This document shows positions 6,328 through 12,149 of a stretch of 12,149 bases of DNA, piece after piece (position 1 is the stretch's first letter; every line of letters begins with the position of its first letter). The position numbers were made by a program, and so were the translations under genes. The notes under the pieces are model-generated. The model was not told the DNA's origin, did not search any database, and saw only the letters and a list, made by a program, of their open reading frames with translations. The DNA is from DATEJJ01 sp039649115 (GTDB lineage Bacteria > Actinomycetota > Actinomycetes > Mycobacteriales > Micromonosporaceae): NCBI GenBank assembly GCA_039649115.1, contig JBBWZQ010000126.1:1-12149 (forward strand), read 5' to 3'.

Positions 6328-9300
6328 ATGTTCGACAAGCTACGCAGAGGACGGCGACCCGCTGCTGCCCTCGCGGGCATGCTCGCCGCGAGCGTTCTCC
6401 TCCTGGCCGGCGCCCCGCCGGCCTTCGCGTACGCCCCGGCCCCCGACGGCCCGGCCGGCCGGGCCGACGCCCGCCCTCCGCGCCTCCACCCCGACCCTGG
6501 CGCCCAGCGTCCGGCCCCGGCACAGGGCGAACAGGCCCGGAAGCGGAAGGCGACCGTGGACGACCTGCGCGATCGGGCGGCGCGGCAGCCGCAGCCGGAC
6601 CGGGCCACCGGGAGCTTCCAGGTCTCCGCGGCCGTGGGCACGTTCTTGCGCGCGGGACTCGGCCTGCCGGTCGAGTCCAACCTGCTGACCGGGCTCGCAC
6701 GGGACAAGGCCGCGGGCACGCTGCGGGTCCAACTCCCGTCCCAACCCCACCTGCGTGATGGGGTACCCGCTGGCGTGCAGCCGCCGTCCTTCGGCCGCAC
6801 GACGCTGGTCGCCGACCCGGCCACCGGTGCCCTGACCGTGACCGCCTCGGGTGACGACGCCGCCCTGACCGTCCACATCCGCCACGCGGCGGCCAACACC
6901 CTGGACTTCACCAGCCAGGTGACGGTACGGGTGCCGGTGCTGGGCACCACGGTGAGCGTGTCCGGCCCGCTGACCTACTCGACCGGTAGCGCCGCAGGGG
7001 TCTCCCTGTCGGGTTCGGTCGCCAACCCGATCGTGCTCGAGGCCGGGGTCGCGCAACTCGACAGCGGCGCCACGGTGACCCTGACGCCGGCCGGGCTGGG
7101 CGTCGCCGGTACCGCCGACCTCGGCCCGGCCGCCCACCGGCTCCGGGCCGGTGTGCGCGGCCGCCTCGCCGGTACCGACTCGTGGTCGCTCGCGGTCGGC
7201 GACGCGCCCCGGTCCACCACCGGGCCGGTACCCGGGCTGACGCTGGCCACCGCGATGACCGGTACCGTGACCGGCGACCACACCGGGGTCCGGTACGACG
7301 TGCACGGCCGGAGCACCGGCGGGTGGCACCCCGTCCCCGGGGTGTCGGTCAACAGGGCGAGCGTTCGCTTCAGCAACGTGGCGCCGACCGACGCAACGCT
7401 CACCCCGCCCGGCGCGGGACCGGCCACGGCATGGCTGGACGTGACCGGCGACGTGGGCCTGGCCGCGGGCTCGGCCGGCGCCGTCCCGTCCCGTGGCACC
7501 GTGACCGTCAACCTGGACACCGGCGCCGCCGCCCTGTCCGCACGCCAGTCGACCGCCGTACCCATGCGCGGCAGCCCCGATCGTGCGGTGCTGGACGGCG
7601 GGCGCTTCGCCGGCCGGCTGACCGTCAAGCCCGACCAGATCAGCGGTTCGGTCACCGGTACCGGGGTTCTCACCACCACCCTGACCACCGGCAAGCGCCA
7701 CCCCGCCACGACTGCCCTGCAGATGAGCGCCGCCGGGGTACTGACCGCCACCGCACCGCCGACCACCACCCCGACCCCGGCCGCCACGCCCGCGGCGAAG
7801 GCCGCGACGGCCGCCGGCACCACCACCTACACCCTGTCCGCCGACGCGTACACGTTCCTCACCCAGAAGCTCGGCATCCCGCTCGGCTCCTCGCCCACGA
7901 TCTCGGGCACCCTGTCCGGCCAGACCCTGACCCTCACCGTGGGAGCGCCGGGTCAGTTGCCACTCACCCTGCCGGCCGGCGTACCCGCGCCGAGCTTCGG
8001 CCCAACCACCGTGGTCGTCGACGAAGCCGCCGGCACGCTCACGCTCAACGCCAGCGCGACCGCGGGCGTCACCGCCACGCTGCAGGTGACCATCCGCCAC
8101 GCCGGTACGACCACCCTGTCCGGCGGCGCCGACCTGACCACGACCCTGACGCTGGGCGGCGTACCCTTCGTCGCCGGCGCGACCGTCACGCTCACCGGTC
8201 ACCTCACCTACACCGGCGGCACCCTCGCCGCCTCGCTCACCGGCAGCCTGGACTCCGCCATATCGCTGGCCGGCGGTGCGGTGACCCTGCAGGCCGGTAC
8301 CAACCTGTCCATCGCGACCGGCGGCGGCCTGACCGTCCACGGCACGGCCCTGCTGGGCAGCGGCGAGAACGCCTTCACCCTGACCGTCGACGGCAGCGTG
8401 ACCGACCTGCGGAACTGGTCCCTGTCGGTGACCAACCCGGCCGGCGAGTCATGGCAGCCGGTGCCCAGCCTCACCTTGTACCCCAACTTCACCGCCACAC
8501 TCACCGACCGGGCCGGCACCATCGGATTCGACCTCAACTCCACCGGCACCGCGACCTGGAGCCCAGCGAGCGGCGCCACCATGTCGGTCACCGCGTTCGA
8601 GGTGTCCAACCAGGCCCCGGCGGCCACGGTTCACTGCCCGGCCACCGCCGACGGTGACGTCTGGCTCGATCTGCGGGGCAGCTTCGGCTACACCCCATCC
8701 GGCATGGCCCCGCTGAACGCGGACGCCTGCGTCGACCTGACCAGCCGCGGCTTCCAGATCAGGACCACCGTCCCGGGCAGGCTGCTACCCAACAACCCCA
8801 CGTTCAACCTCACCGACGCGTCGCTGACCGCCACCGGTAACCTGACCACCCACGCGTTCGCGGTCACCGGCAGCGCCGGCGTCACCGTACCCTCGCCCTC
8901 CGGCGGCCCCGGCGTGACCGGGCTGACCGCGGCGGTGTCGTTCACCAACAACACCATCCTCGCCGGGGTCGAGGTGCCGGACCTGAGCGCGCTCAGCTCC
9001 AGCCTGGCCGGCAGCGCCACGCTCTACATCTCCAGCACGGACATCGCCGGCTTCCGGCCGGCCGACTACGGGCTGACCGGCGGCGTGTTCCCGTCAACCA
9101 TCCCGCTGCGCGCCGGGGTGAACATCGCCTACAAGTACACCGTCGCGAGCCTGCCGTCGAACGTGACCTCGGCGCTCAACACCCTGCACGTGAGCATCCC
9201 GGCCGGTACCAGCATCCTCGCCGTCGCCCAGGTCTCGACCACCGGCCTGTCCGCGAGCCTGGACGTCAACTTCGGTACCGACGCGGGCGGCGCCCAACTG

Positions 9301-11001
9301 TTCAACAGCCACGGCGCGGCGTTCTTCCTCGACGACATCACGCTGAGCATCAGCGTCGGGACCACCGGCGGCAACGTGACCCTGGCCGGCGGCGGCTACC
9401 TGGAGATGCCGAAGATGTGGAACGGCGGCGCGGCCTCGCAGGTCGAGGTCACCGCCAGCGCCTCGCTGAACCTCAGCACCCTGTCGCCGGTCCTCTCGCT
9501 GCGCCTGTCCAACTGGAACAACGCCCTCGGCGTGCCCGGCCTGACCGTGCGGAACTTCGCCGCCTCCTTCGCGGTGTCCCCGAACCCGTCGATCGCCCTG
9601 TCAGCCAACTCGGTCACCATGCCCACCGGCTGGCCGCAGGCGATCGGGCTGGCCGCCGGGGCCCAGATCAGCATGGACGCGACGGTCAGCCTGACCCAGC
9701 CGGTCGTCCGGTTCTGGATCAGCGGGCCGGGCGGCAGCGGCACCGCGCTCACCCCGCTCGCCGTCGGGTACGCCAGCCAGATCGCCGCCGGGACACCGCT
9801 CACTCCGGGACAGCAGTCCATTGTGGACTCGCTGCAGATCCAGAGCGCGGCCTTCTACCTGGCCCCGTTCGGCGGCACCACCGCCGCCGGCCTGACCATG
9901 CAGCCCGGTCTCGCGCTCAGCTTCACCGCCGTCATCGACCACGTCCTGGTCTCCGCGGAGGCGTCGATCGGGGTCGCGCCGCCGTCGCTGTCGATTGACG
10001 TCAGCACCGACAACTTCTCGGTCGGCGCGCTGACCATCAGCAACACGCGGTTCTTCCTGAGTATCGACCCGACCCAGTTCACGTTCGGCTTCAAGGGCGG
10101 GTACACCTACGGCGCCAACTCGTTCACCATCGCGGTCAGTCTGGTCTTCGGCGACTCGGCCAACGGCGCGTCCCTGGAGATGCGGCTCACCGCCGGCCTG
10201 CCGTCGTACCTGATGGTCAGCACCGCCCTACAGGGCTCGGTCAGCGGCGACGGCACGGGCGCGTCGCTCGCCGCCGGCGGCTGGGGCGGCTTCTGGGTCA
10301 ACGGGCACCAGTTCGGCTCGGTCTACTTCTCGTTCGACCTCTCAACCGGCCTGCACTGGGGCGACTGGCTCGACGACCTCAAGAGCCTGGCCGCGTCGTT
10401 CGTCCGGTACGGTGCGTCCACCAACACCATCATCACGGCACTGACGAACTTCGGGTACAGCTTCTACGACATCCTCAACGCGCTGGGCGCCAACGGCGTC
10501 TTCAGCTCCGACACACTCAGCACGCTCGAATCGGCGCTCAACCCGTTCAGCACAACCTACTACGACATCTGGACCTACACCTCGTCCGGGCAGTTGCTGG
10601 TGCTCGACGTCAGCGGCGGCTCCCAGACCGCGGACACTCAGGTCATCACCTGGCCGTTCAACGTGAACGGCCACAACCAGCAGTGGGCCTTCGTCGCGGA
10701 CCCGGCCTTCCCGGGCTGGTACGAGGTGGTCAACCGCAACAGTGGCCAGTGCCTGTCCGACTACGGCAACAGCACCGCCGCCGGTAGCCCGCTGGTCCAG
10801 TACCCGTGCTTCGGCGGGTACGACCAACTCTGGTACTTCGGCAGCATCAACCTCGCCACCACGTACGTGGTGACCAACGGTGTGAGCGGGCTCGTCATGG
10901 ACGTGCAGAGCGCGTACCCGTGGCCCGGCGGCACACTGGACCAGTGGCCCTACAACGGCGGGACCAACCAGCAGTTCTGGCTGACCAACAGCCCCCGGTA
11001 A
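6328..11001 (+). CDS. Large secreted beta-rich protein with internal duplication and ricin-type lectin domain
   Basis: This protein has 1557 residues. A Sec signal peptide is clear: basic KLRRGRRP, a hydrophobic core, and likely cleavage after AFA at residue 34. A charged Pro/Ala/Arg-rich stretch follows (about 35-93). Two homologous units come next, about residues 94-453 and 497-857, separated by a Thr/Pro/Ala linker near 473-495. Each unit has a PAGV-x2-PSFG-x-TT motif (147 and 549), an IRHA motif, G-x-LTY and W-x-PVP. About 550 residues of alternating beta-strand sequence follow, with no family I recognise. Residues 1411-1557 form a ricin B-type beta-trefoil with QQW (1451-1453), QLW (1500-1502) and a degenerate QQF (1548-1550). 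Such lectin modules bind carbohydrate. There is no LPXTG or C-terminal anchor, so it is probably released. No hydrolase motif is visible. It is likely controlled by the divergent LysR gene. Confidence 0.88.
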   Translation: MFDKLRRGRRPAAALAGMLAASVLLLAGAPPAFAYAPAPDGPAGRADARPPRLHPDPGAQRPAPAQGEQARKRKATVDDLRDRAARQPQPDRATGSFQVSAAVGTFLRAGLGLPVESNLLTGLARDKAAGTLRVQLPSQPHLRDGVPAGVQPPSFGRTTLVADPATGALTVTASGDDAALTVHIRHAAANTLDFTSQVTVRVPVLGTTVSVSGPLTYSTGSAAGVSLSGSVANPIVLEAGVAQLDSGATVTLTPAGLGVAGTADLGPAAHRLRAGVRGRLAGTDSWSLAVGDAPRSTTGPVPGLTLATAMTGTVTGDHTGVRYDVHGRSTGGWHPVPGVSVNRASVRFSNVAPTDATLTPPGAGPATAWLDVTGDVGLAAGSAGAVPSRGTVTVNLDTGAAALSARQSTAVPMRGSPDRAVLDGGRFAGRLTVKPDQISGSVTGTGVLTTTLTTGKRHPATTALQMSAAGVLTATAPPTTTPTPAATPAAKAATAAGTTTYTLSADAYTFLTQKLGIPLGSSPTISGTLSGQTLTLTVGAPGQLPLTLPAGVPAPSFGPTTVVVDEAAGTLTLNASATAGVTATLQVTIRHAGTTTLSGGADLTTTLTLGGVPFVAGATVTLTGHLTYTGGTLAASLTGSLDSAISLAGGAVTLQAGTNLSIATGGGLTVHGTALLGSGENAFTLTVDGSVTDLRNWSLSVTNPAGESWQPVPSLTLYPNFTATLTDRAGTIGFDLNSTGTATWSPASGATMSVTAFEVSNQAPAATVHCPATADGDVWLDLRGSFGYTPSGMAPLNADACVDLTSRGFQIRTTVPGRLLPNNPTFNLTDASLTATGNLTTHAFAVTGSAGVTVPSPSGGPGVTGLTAAVSFTNNTILAGVEVPDLSALSSSLAGSATLYISSTDIAGFRPADYGLTGGVFPSTIPLRAGVNIAYKYTVASLPSNVTSALNTLHVSIPAGTSILAVAQVSTTGLSASLDVNFGTDAGGAQLFNSHGAAFFLDDITLSISVGTTGGNVTLAGGGYLEMPKMWNGGAASQVEVTASASLNLSTLSPVLSLRLSNWNNALGVPGLTVRNFAASFAVSPNPSIALSANSVTMPTGWPQAIGLAAGAQISMDATVSLTQPVVRFWISGPGGSGTALTPLAVGYASQIAAGTPLTPGQQSIVDSLQIQSAAFYLAPFGGTTAAGLTMQPGLALSFTAVIDHVLVSAEASIGVAPPSLSIDVSTDNFSVGALTISNTRFFLSIDPTQFTFGFKGGYTYGANSFTIAVSLVFGDSANGASLEMRLTAGLPSYLMVSTALQGSVSGDGTGASLAAGGWGGFWVNGHQFGSVYFSFDLSTGLHWGDWLDDLKSLAASFVRYGASTNTIITALTNFGYSFYDILNALGANGVFSSDTLSTLESALNPFSTTYYDIWTYTSSGQLLVLDVSGGSQTADTQVITWPFNVNGHNQQWAFVADPAFPGWYEVVNRNSGQCLSDYGNSTAAGSPLVQYPCFGGYDQLWYFGSINLATTYVVTNGVSGLVMDVQSAYPWPGGTLDQWPYNGGTNQQFWLTNSPR
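6607..7686 (+). repeat. Internal protein repeat, unit 1
   Basis: Residues ~94-453 of the secreted protein. Landmarks are VGTFLRAGLGLPV, PAGVQPPSFGRTTLV, VHIRHA, GPLTYSTG, WHPVPGV, and a closing part AWLDVTGDVG. It aligns in order with unit 2, with anchors offset by about 402 residues. The match is at protein level only, so the duplication is old. Confidence 0.75.
7816..8898 (+). repeat. Internal protein repeat, unit 2
   Basis: Residues ~497-857 of the secreted protein. Matching landmarks are AYTFLTQKLGIPL, PAGVPAPSFGPTTVV, VTIRHA, GHLTYTGG, WQPVPSL and VWLDLRGSFG. Boundaries are approximate. It has two cysteines (in VHCPA and ADACVD) that unit 1 lacks. Confidence 0.75.
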
Positions 11002-11016
11002 GCCACCCGTCAGGAA

Positions 11017-11049
11017 ACCGGCCCGGTCGCCTCCCGCGACCGGGCCGGT
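11017..11049 (+). terminator. Perfect 14-bp stem terminator after the secreted-protein gene
   Basis: ACCGGCCCGGTCGC (11017-11030) pairs perfectly with GCGACCGGGCCGGT (11036-11049) around a CTCCC loop, 16 bases past the stop codon. There is no T tract, common for GC-rich actinobacterial terminators. Confidence 0.85.
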
Positions 11050-11103
11050 CGCCGCTGTGGCAGTCCGGCAGCACGGCAGCGGACGACGAGGTACCCAGGC
11101 GCG

Positions 11104-11210
11104 GTGCGCGGCGAGTACGACGTGTTCCTGCGGATTGGACGTCGGCAAGGGCGAACACCACGCGGTCAGTTCGGCGCCTGGCGGCCAGCGGCGTCGAAGC
11201 TGGCTTCCAT
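11104..11210 (+). pseudogene. IS110-family transposase N-terminal relic, frameshifted
   Basis: GTG 11104 reads VRGEYDVFL. The sense then continues one base over, from 11132, as GLDVGKGEHHAV. Removing one base near 11131 joins them into YDVFL-GLDVGKGEHHAV, which matches the N-terminus of IS110-type DEDD transposases; the Asp of LDVGK is the first catalytic acidic residue in that family. Similarity fades after about 11210 and no further DEDD or C-terminal Ser region is seen, so only the first ~35 codons remain. It is a dead fragment. IS110 elements lack long terminal inverted repeats, so no ends can be drawn. Confidence 0.7.
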
Positions 11211-11420
11211 CCAAAAGCCGCCAGATGCTGCTGGTTCCTTCGTTGATGAGGCGTGGGTCAAAGTATTGCCGAAGGCGCCCGCGTCTTGGCCGGGTGGGGC
11301 AGAGGCACTTGTCGTTAGGCATGAGCAACTTCCAGACTTGATTTGGCTGAAGGTTGTTGGGCCAACGACAGTAGACGTAATCGCAGCAACAATTGCCGTT
11401 TCGGTGGCCCAAGCTTATCT

Positions 11421-11576
11421 ATGAAACGATGGCATACGGCGCAAATGACCAGCGTTTTGAAAGCCTCCGGATATTCGTGGTTGGCGGTCCTTACTTTCGT
11501 TTTTCCTAAACCGACGAGGATTCGAATGAGGGATTCTTCCTCGCTGGACCTGATGAATAGAAGTCTGAGCCGATAG
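11421..11576 (+). other. Doubtful small frame in low-GC stretch
   Basis: ATG 11421 opens a 51-codon frame (MKRWHTAQMTSVLKASGYSW...) that overlaps, as ATGA, the stop of a preceding frame whose final ~60 codons (11245-11424) look protein-like (LIWLKVVGPTTVDVIAATIA). Neither has a clear ribosome site, and third positions are not GC-biased. They may be pieces of a foreign gene or chance. No family is recognised. Confidence 0.2.
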
Positions 11577-11661
11577 CGACTCCAGGGCGTATCGAACCGT
11601 GGCCTTTCCGTCGTTGTGCGCGGAGGTCGTGTCGGTTGCGGTCACGGTTGCTGTCAAGCGC

Positions 11662-11680
11662 GACGATACATGTATACGTC
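11662..11680. promoter_or_regulatory. Palindrome, possible operator
   Basis: ATACATGTAT (11666-11675) is a perfect 10-base palindrome. GACG before it and CGTC after one extra base extend the symmetry. It resembles a dimeric repressor site, but no intact gene starts nearby. Confidence 0.3.
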
Positions 11681-11764
11681 TCGATGTGACATTAACAAGC
11701 CCGGGTCAGGCGCTTCGAGTTGGCGGGACCGGCCGGGTTGGTGCAATGGATCATGGGCCGGTGG

Positions 11765-11783
11765 CGTGCCGCGTAGCGGTACG
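11765..11783 (+). repeat. GTA-loop hairpin 1
   Basis: CGTGCCGC (11765-11772) pairs with GCGGTACG (11776-11783) around GTA, eight pairs with one G-T wobble. Confidence 0.45.
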
Positions 11784-11839
11784 GCGTCGATCGCCGGAAG
11801 CCATGGTTGCCTGCTTGTCCTGAGCGATCGTCACGGCCT

Positions 11840-11860
11840 GGCCGGGGTGCTGGCCCGGCC
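11840..11860 (+). repeat. Hairpin with 7-bp stem
   Basis: GGCCGGG (11840-11846) pairs with CCCGGCC (11854-11860) around a seven-base loop. It lies between the GTA-loop hairpins. Confidence 0.45.
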
Positions 11861-11911
11861 TGATGAGTGGTTTGCGGTTCGCGTGGCTTGGTGTTGTTGG
11901 GCGTGCGCGCG

Positions 11912-11924
11912 TGGCCGTAGGCCA
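11912..11924 (+). repeat. GTA-loop hairpin 2, flanked by 11-bp direct repeats
   Basis: TGGCC (11912-11916) pairs with GGCCA (11920-11924) around GTA. Identical copies of GCGTGCGCGCG stand on each side at 11901-11911 and 11930-11940. Confidence 0.4.
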
Positions 11925-11938
11925 AGAGCGCGTGCGCG

Positions 11939-11959
11939 CGGCCCGGCGTAGCCGGGCCG
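11939..11959 (+). terminator. GTA-loop hairpin 3, terminator-like
   Basis: CGGCCCGGC (11939-11947) pairs perfectly with GCCGGGCCG (11951-11959) around GTA, followed by a T-rich run TCTTGATTTCTTCT. This is the strongest rho-independent-type signal in the region. It would end any transcript entering from the left and insulate the antitoxin gene. Confidence 0.6.
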
Positions 11960-11980
11960 TCTTGATTTCTTCTGTAGCAA

Positions 11981-11998
11981 TTTCGGACCAGTTTCGGA
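11981..11998. repeat. Direct repeat TTTCGGA, period 11
   Basis: TTTCGGA occurs at 11981-11987 and 11992-11998, one helical turn apart, 43 bases before the antitoxin ATG. It could be a protein-binding site facing the toxin-antitoxin promoter. Confidence 0.3.
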
Positions 11999-12028
11999 TC
12001 TTGGGTGGCGTTACCGGCCGCTGGTGAC

Positions 12029-12034
12029 TACTAT
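12029..12034 (+). promoter_or_regulatory. -10 element for a leaderless antitoxin transcript
   Basis: TACTAT (12029-12034) fits the TANNNT -10 consensus and ends 7 bases before ATG 12042, so transcription would begin at or next to the start codon. No Shine-Dalgarno-like purine run precedes the ATG. No good -35 is visible at the usual 17-18-base spacing. Confidence 0.5.
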
Positions 12035-12041
12035 TCTGGTC

Positions 12042-12149
12042 ATGACGACGATTCCGTTGGCTGACGCGAAGGCCCGCCTCTCGGCGGTGCTCGACGAGGT
12101 CCGCGACACCCACGAACGGGTCGTGATCACCCGCAACGGCCGGCCCGAG
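12042..12149 (+). CDS. Phd/YefM-family antitoxin, N-terminal part (truncated by window)
   Basis: ATG 12042 opens a frame that runs off the window after 36 codons. It reads MTTIPLADAKARLSAVLDEV, then a variable stretch, then RVVITRNGRPE. This is the DNA-binding N-terminus of Phd/YefM-type antitoxins: a strand, the A-KA-L helix, then the VITRNGRP strand-turn, at the expected spacing. In this family the protein dimerises, represses its own operon and neutralises a toxin (often RelE/YoeB, Doc or PIN type) encoded just downstream; that gene is outside the window. The start is supported by the family's usual first residues and by a -10 element suited to a leaderless message. Upstream is a terminator-like hairpin, so the unit is likely transcribed independently. 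The family is clear despite only about 40% of the usual length being seen. Confidence 0.85.
   Translation, partial: MTTIPLADAKARLSAVLDEVRDTHERVVITRNGRPE

Larger units (their letters stand above)
11050..12041. other. Gene-poor, mosaic intergenic region
   Basis: There is no intact gene of convincing codon use here. In order it holds an IS110 transposase relic (11104 to about 11210), a stretch of unusually low G+C (11341-11580 is about 51%, against about 72% in a sampled line of the lectin gene), a palindrome at 11666-11675, a hairpin cluster at 11765-11959, and a paired direct repeat before the antitoxin. This is what debris from past insertions would look like. Confidence 0.6.

Noticed and set aside
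6340..8340. 666-codon minus-strand frame opposite the secreted protein
   Set aside because: Its Gly/Arg-rich composition has no recognisable motif; it mirrors the duplicated plus-strand gene.
7182..8657. 491-codon plus-strand frame overlapping the secreted protein
   Set aside because: It is out of frame with the signal peptide and lectin domain and is Arg/His-rich shadow sequence.
6328..11001. Secreted protein as a glycoside hydrolase
   Set aside because: Ricin-type modules often accompany hydrolases, but no catalytic-domain signature is visible in the remaining sequence.
11751..12113. Minus-strand 120-codon frame over the hairpin region
   Set aside because: It runs antisense to the recognised antitoxin start, has Arg/Thr/Pro-rich composition and crosses several hairpins.
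1..12149. CRISPR array, tRNA or rRNA genes
   Set aside because: No regularly spaced repeats, and no cloverleaf or rRNA-like conserved sequence was seen on either strand.

Overview
The window is GC-rich DNA (about 70% G+C in the coding parts, strong G/C third-position bias, GTG and TTG starts). It looks like chromosomal accessory DNA from a mycelial actinobacterium. The gene families would fit a Micromonosporaceae or Streptomyces relative, but nothing here fixes the genus.

Layout. (1) 1-2406, plus strand: the C-terminal end of an Rhs/YD-repeat polymorphic toxin with a short variable tip, followed 49 bases later by a cytosolic WD40-like beta-propeller protein. The position of the second gene makes it an immunity or partner candidate. 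(2) 2407-2733: a convergent intergenic gap with a weak stem-loop. (3) 2734-4962, minus strand: a polytopic membrane protein whose outer half resembles a type I periplasmic binding protein. Upstream of it on the same strand (5092-6129) is a LysR-type regulator. (4) 6130-6327: a divergent promoter region with a good LysR box, facing the largest gene, 6328-11001. That gene encodes a secreted, beta-rich protein of about 1557 residues with a tandem duplication of a ~360-residue unit and a C-terminal ricin-type lectin domain. It ends in a perfect 14-bp stem terminator. (5) 11050-12041: about 1 kb without a convincing intact gene. It holds a frameshifted IS110-type transposase relic, a stretch of only about 51% G+C, a palindrome and a cluster of hairpins, three of them with the same GTA loop. 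(6) From 12042: the start of a Phd/YefM-type antitoxin that runs off the window and has a -10 element placed for a leaderless transcript.

How the parts may work together. The Rhs tip and its neighbour form one possible conflict module, and the YefM-type antitoxin begins another. The LysR regulator probably controls the divergent secreted lectin protein. No complete, recognised defence or biosynthetic system is visible. The least explained items are the large duplicated lectin protein, the membrane-bound binding-protein fusion and the hairpin-rich noncoding region before the antitoxin.
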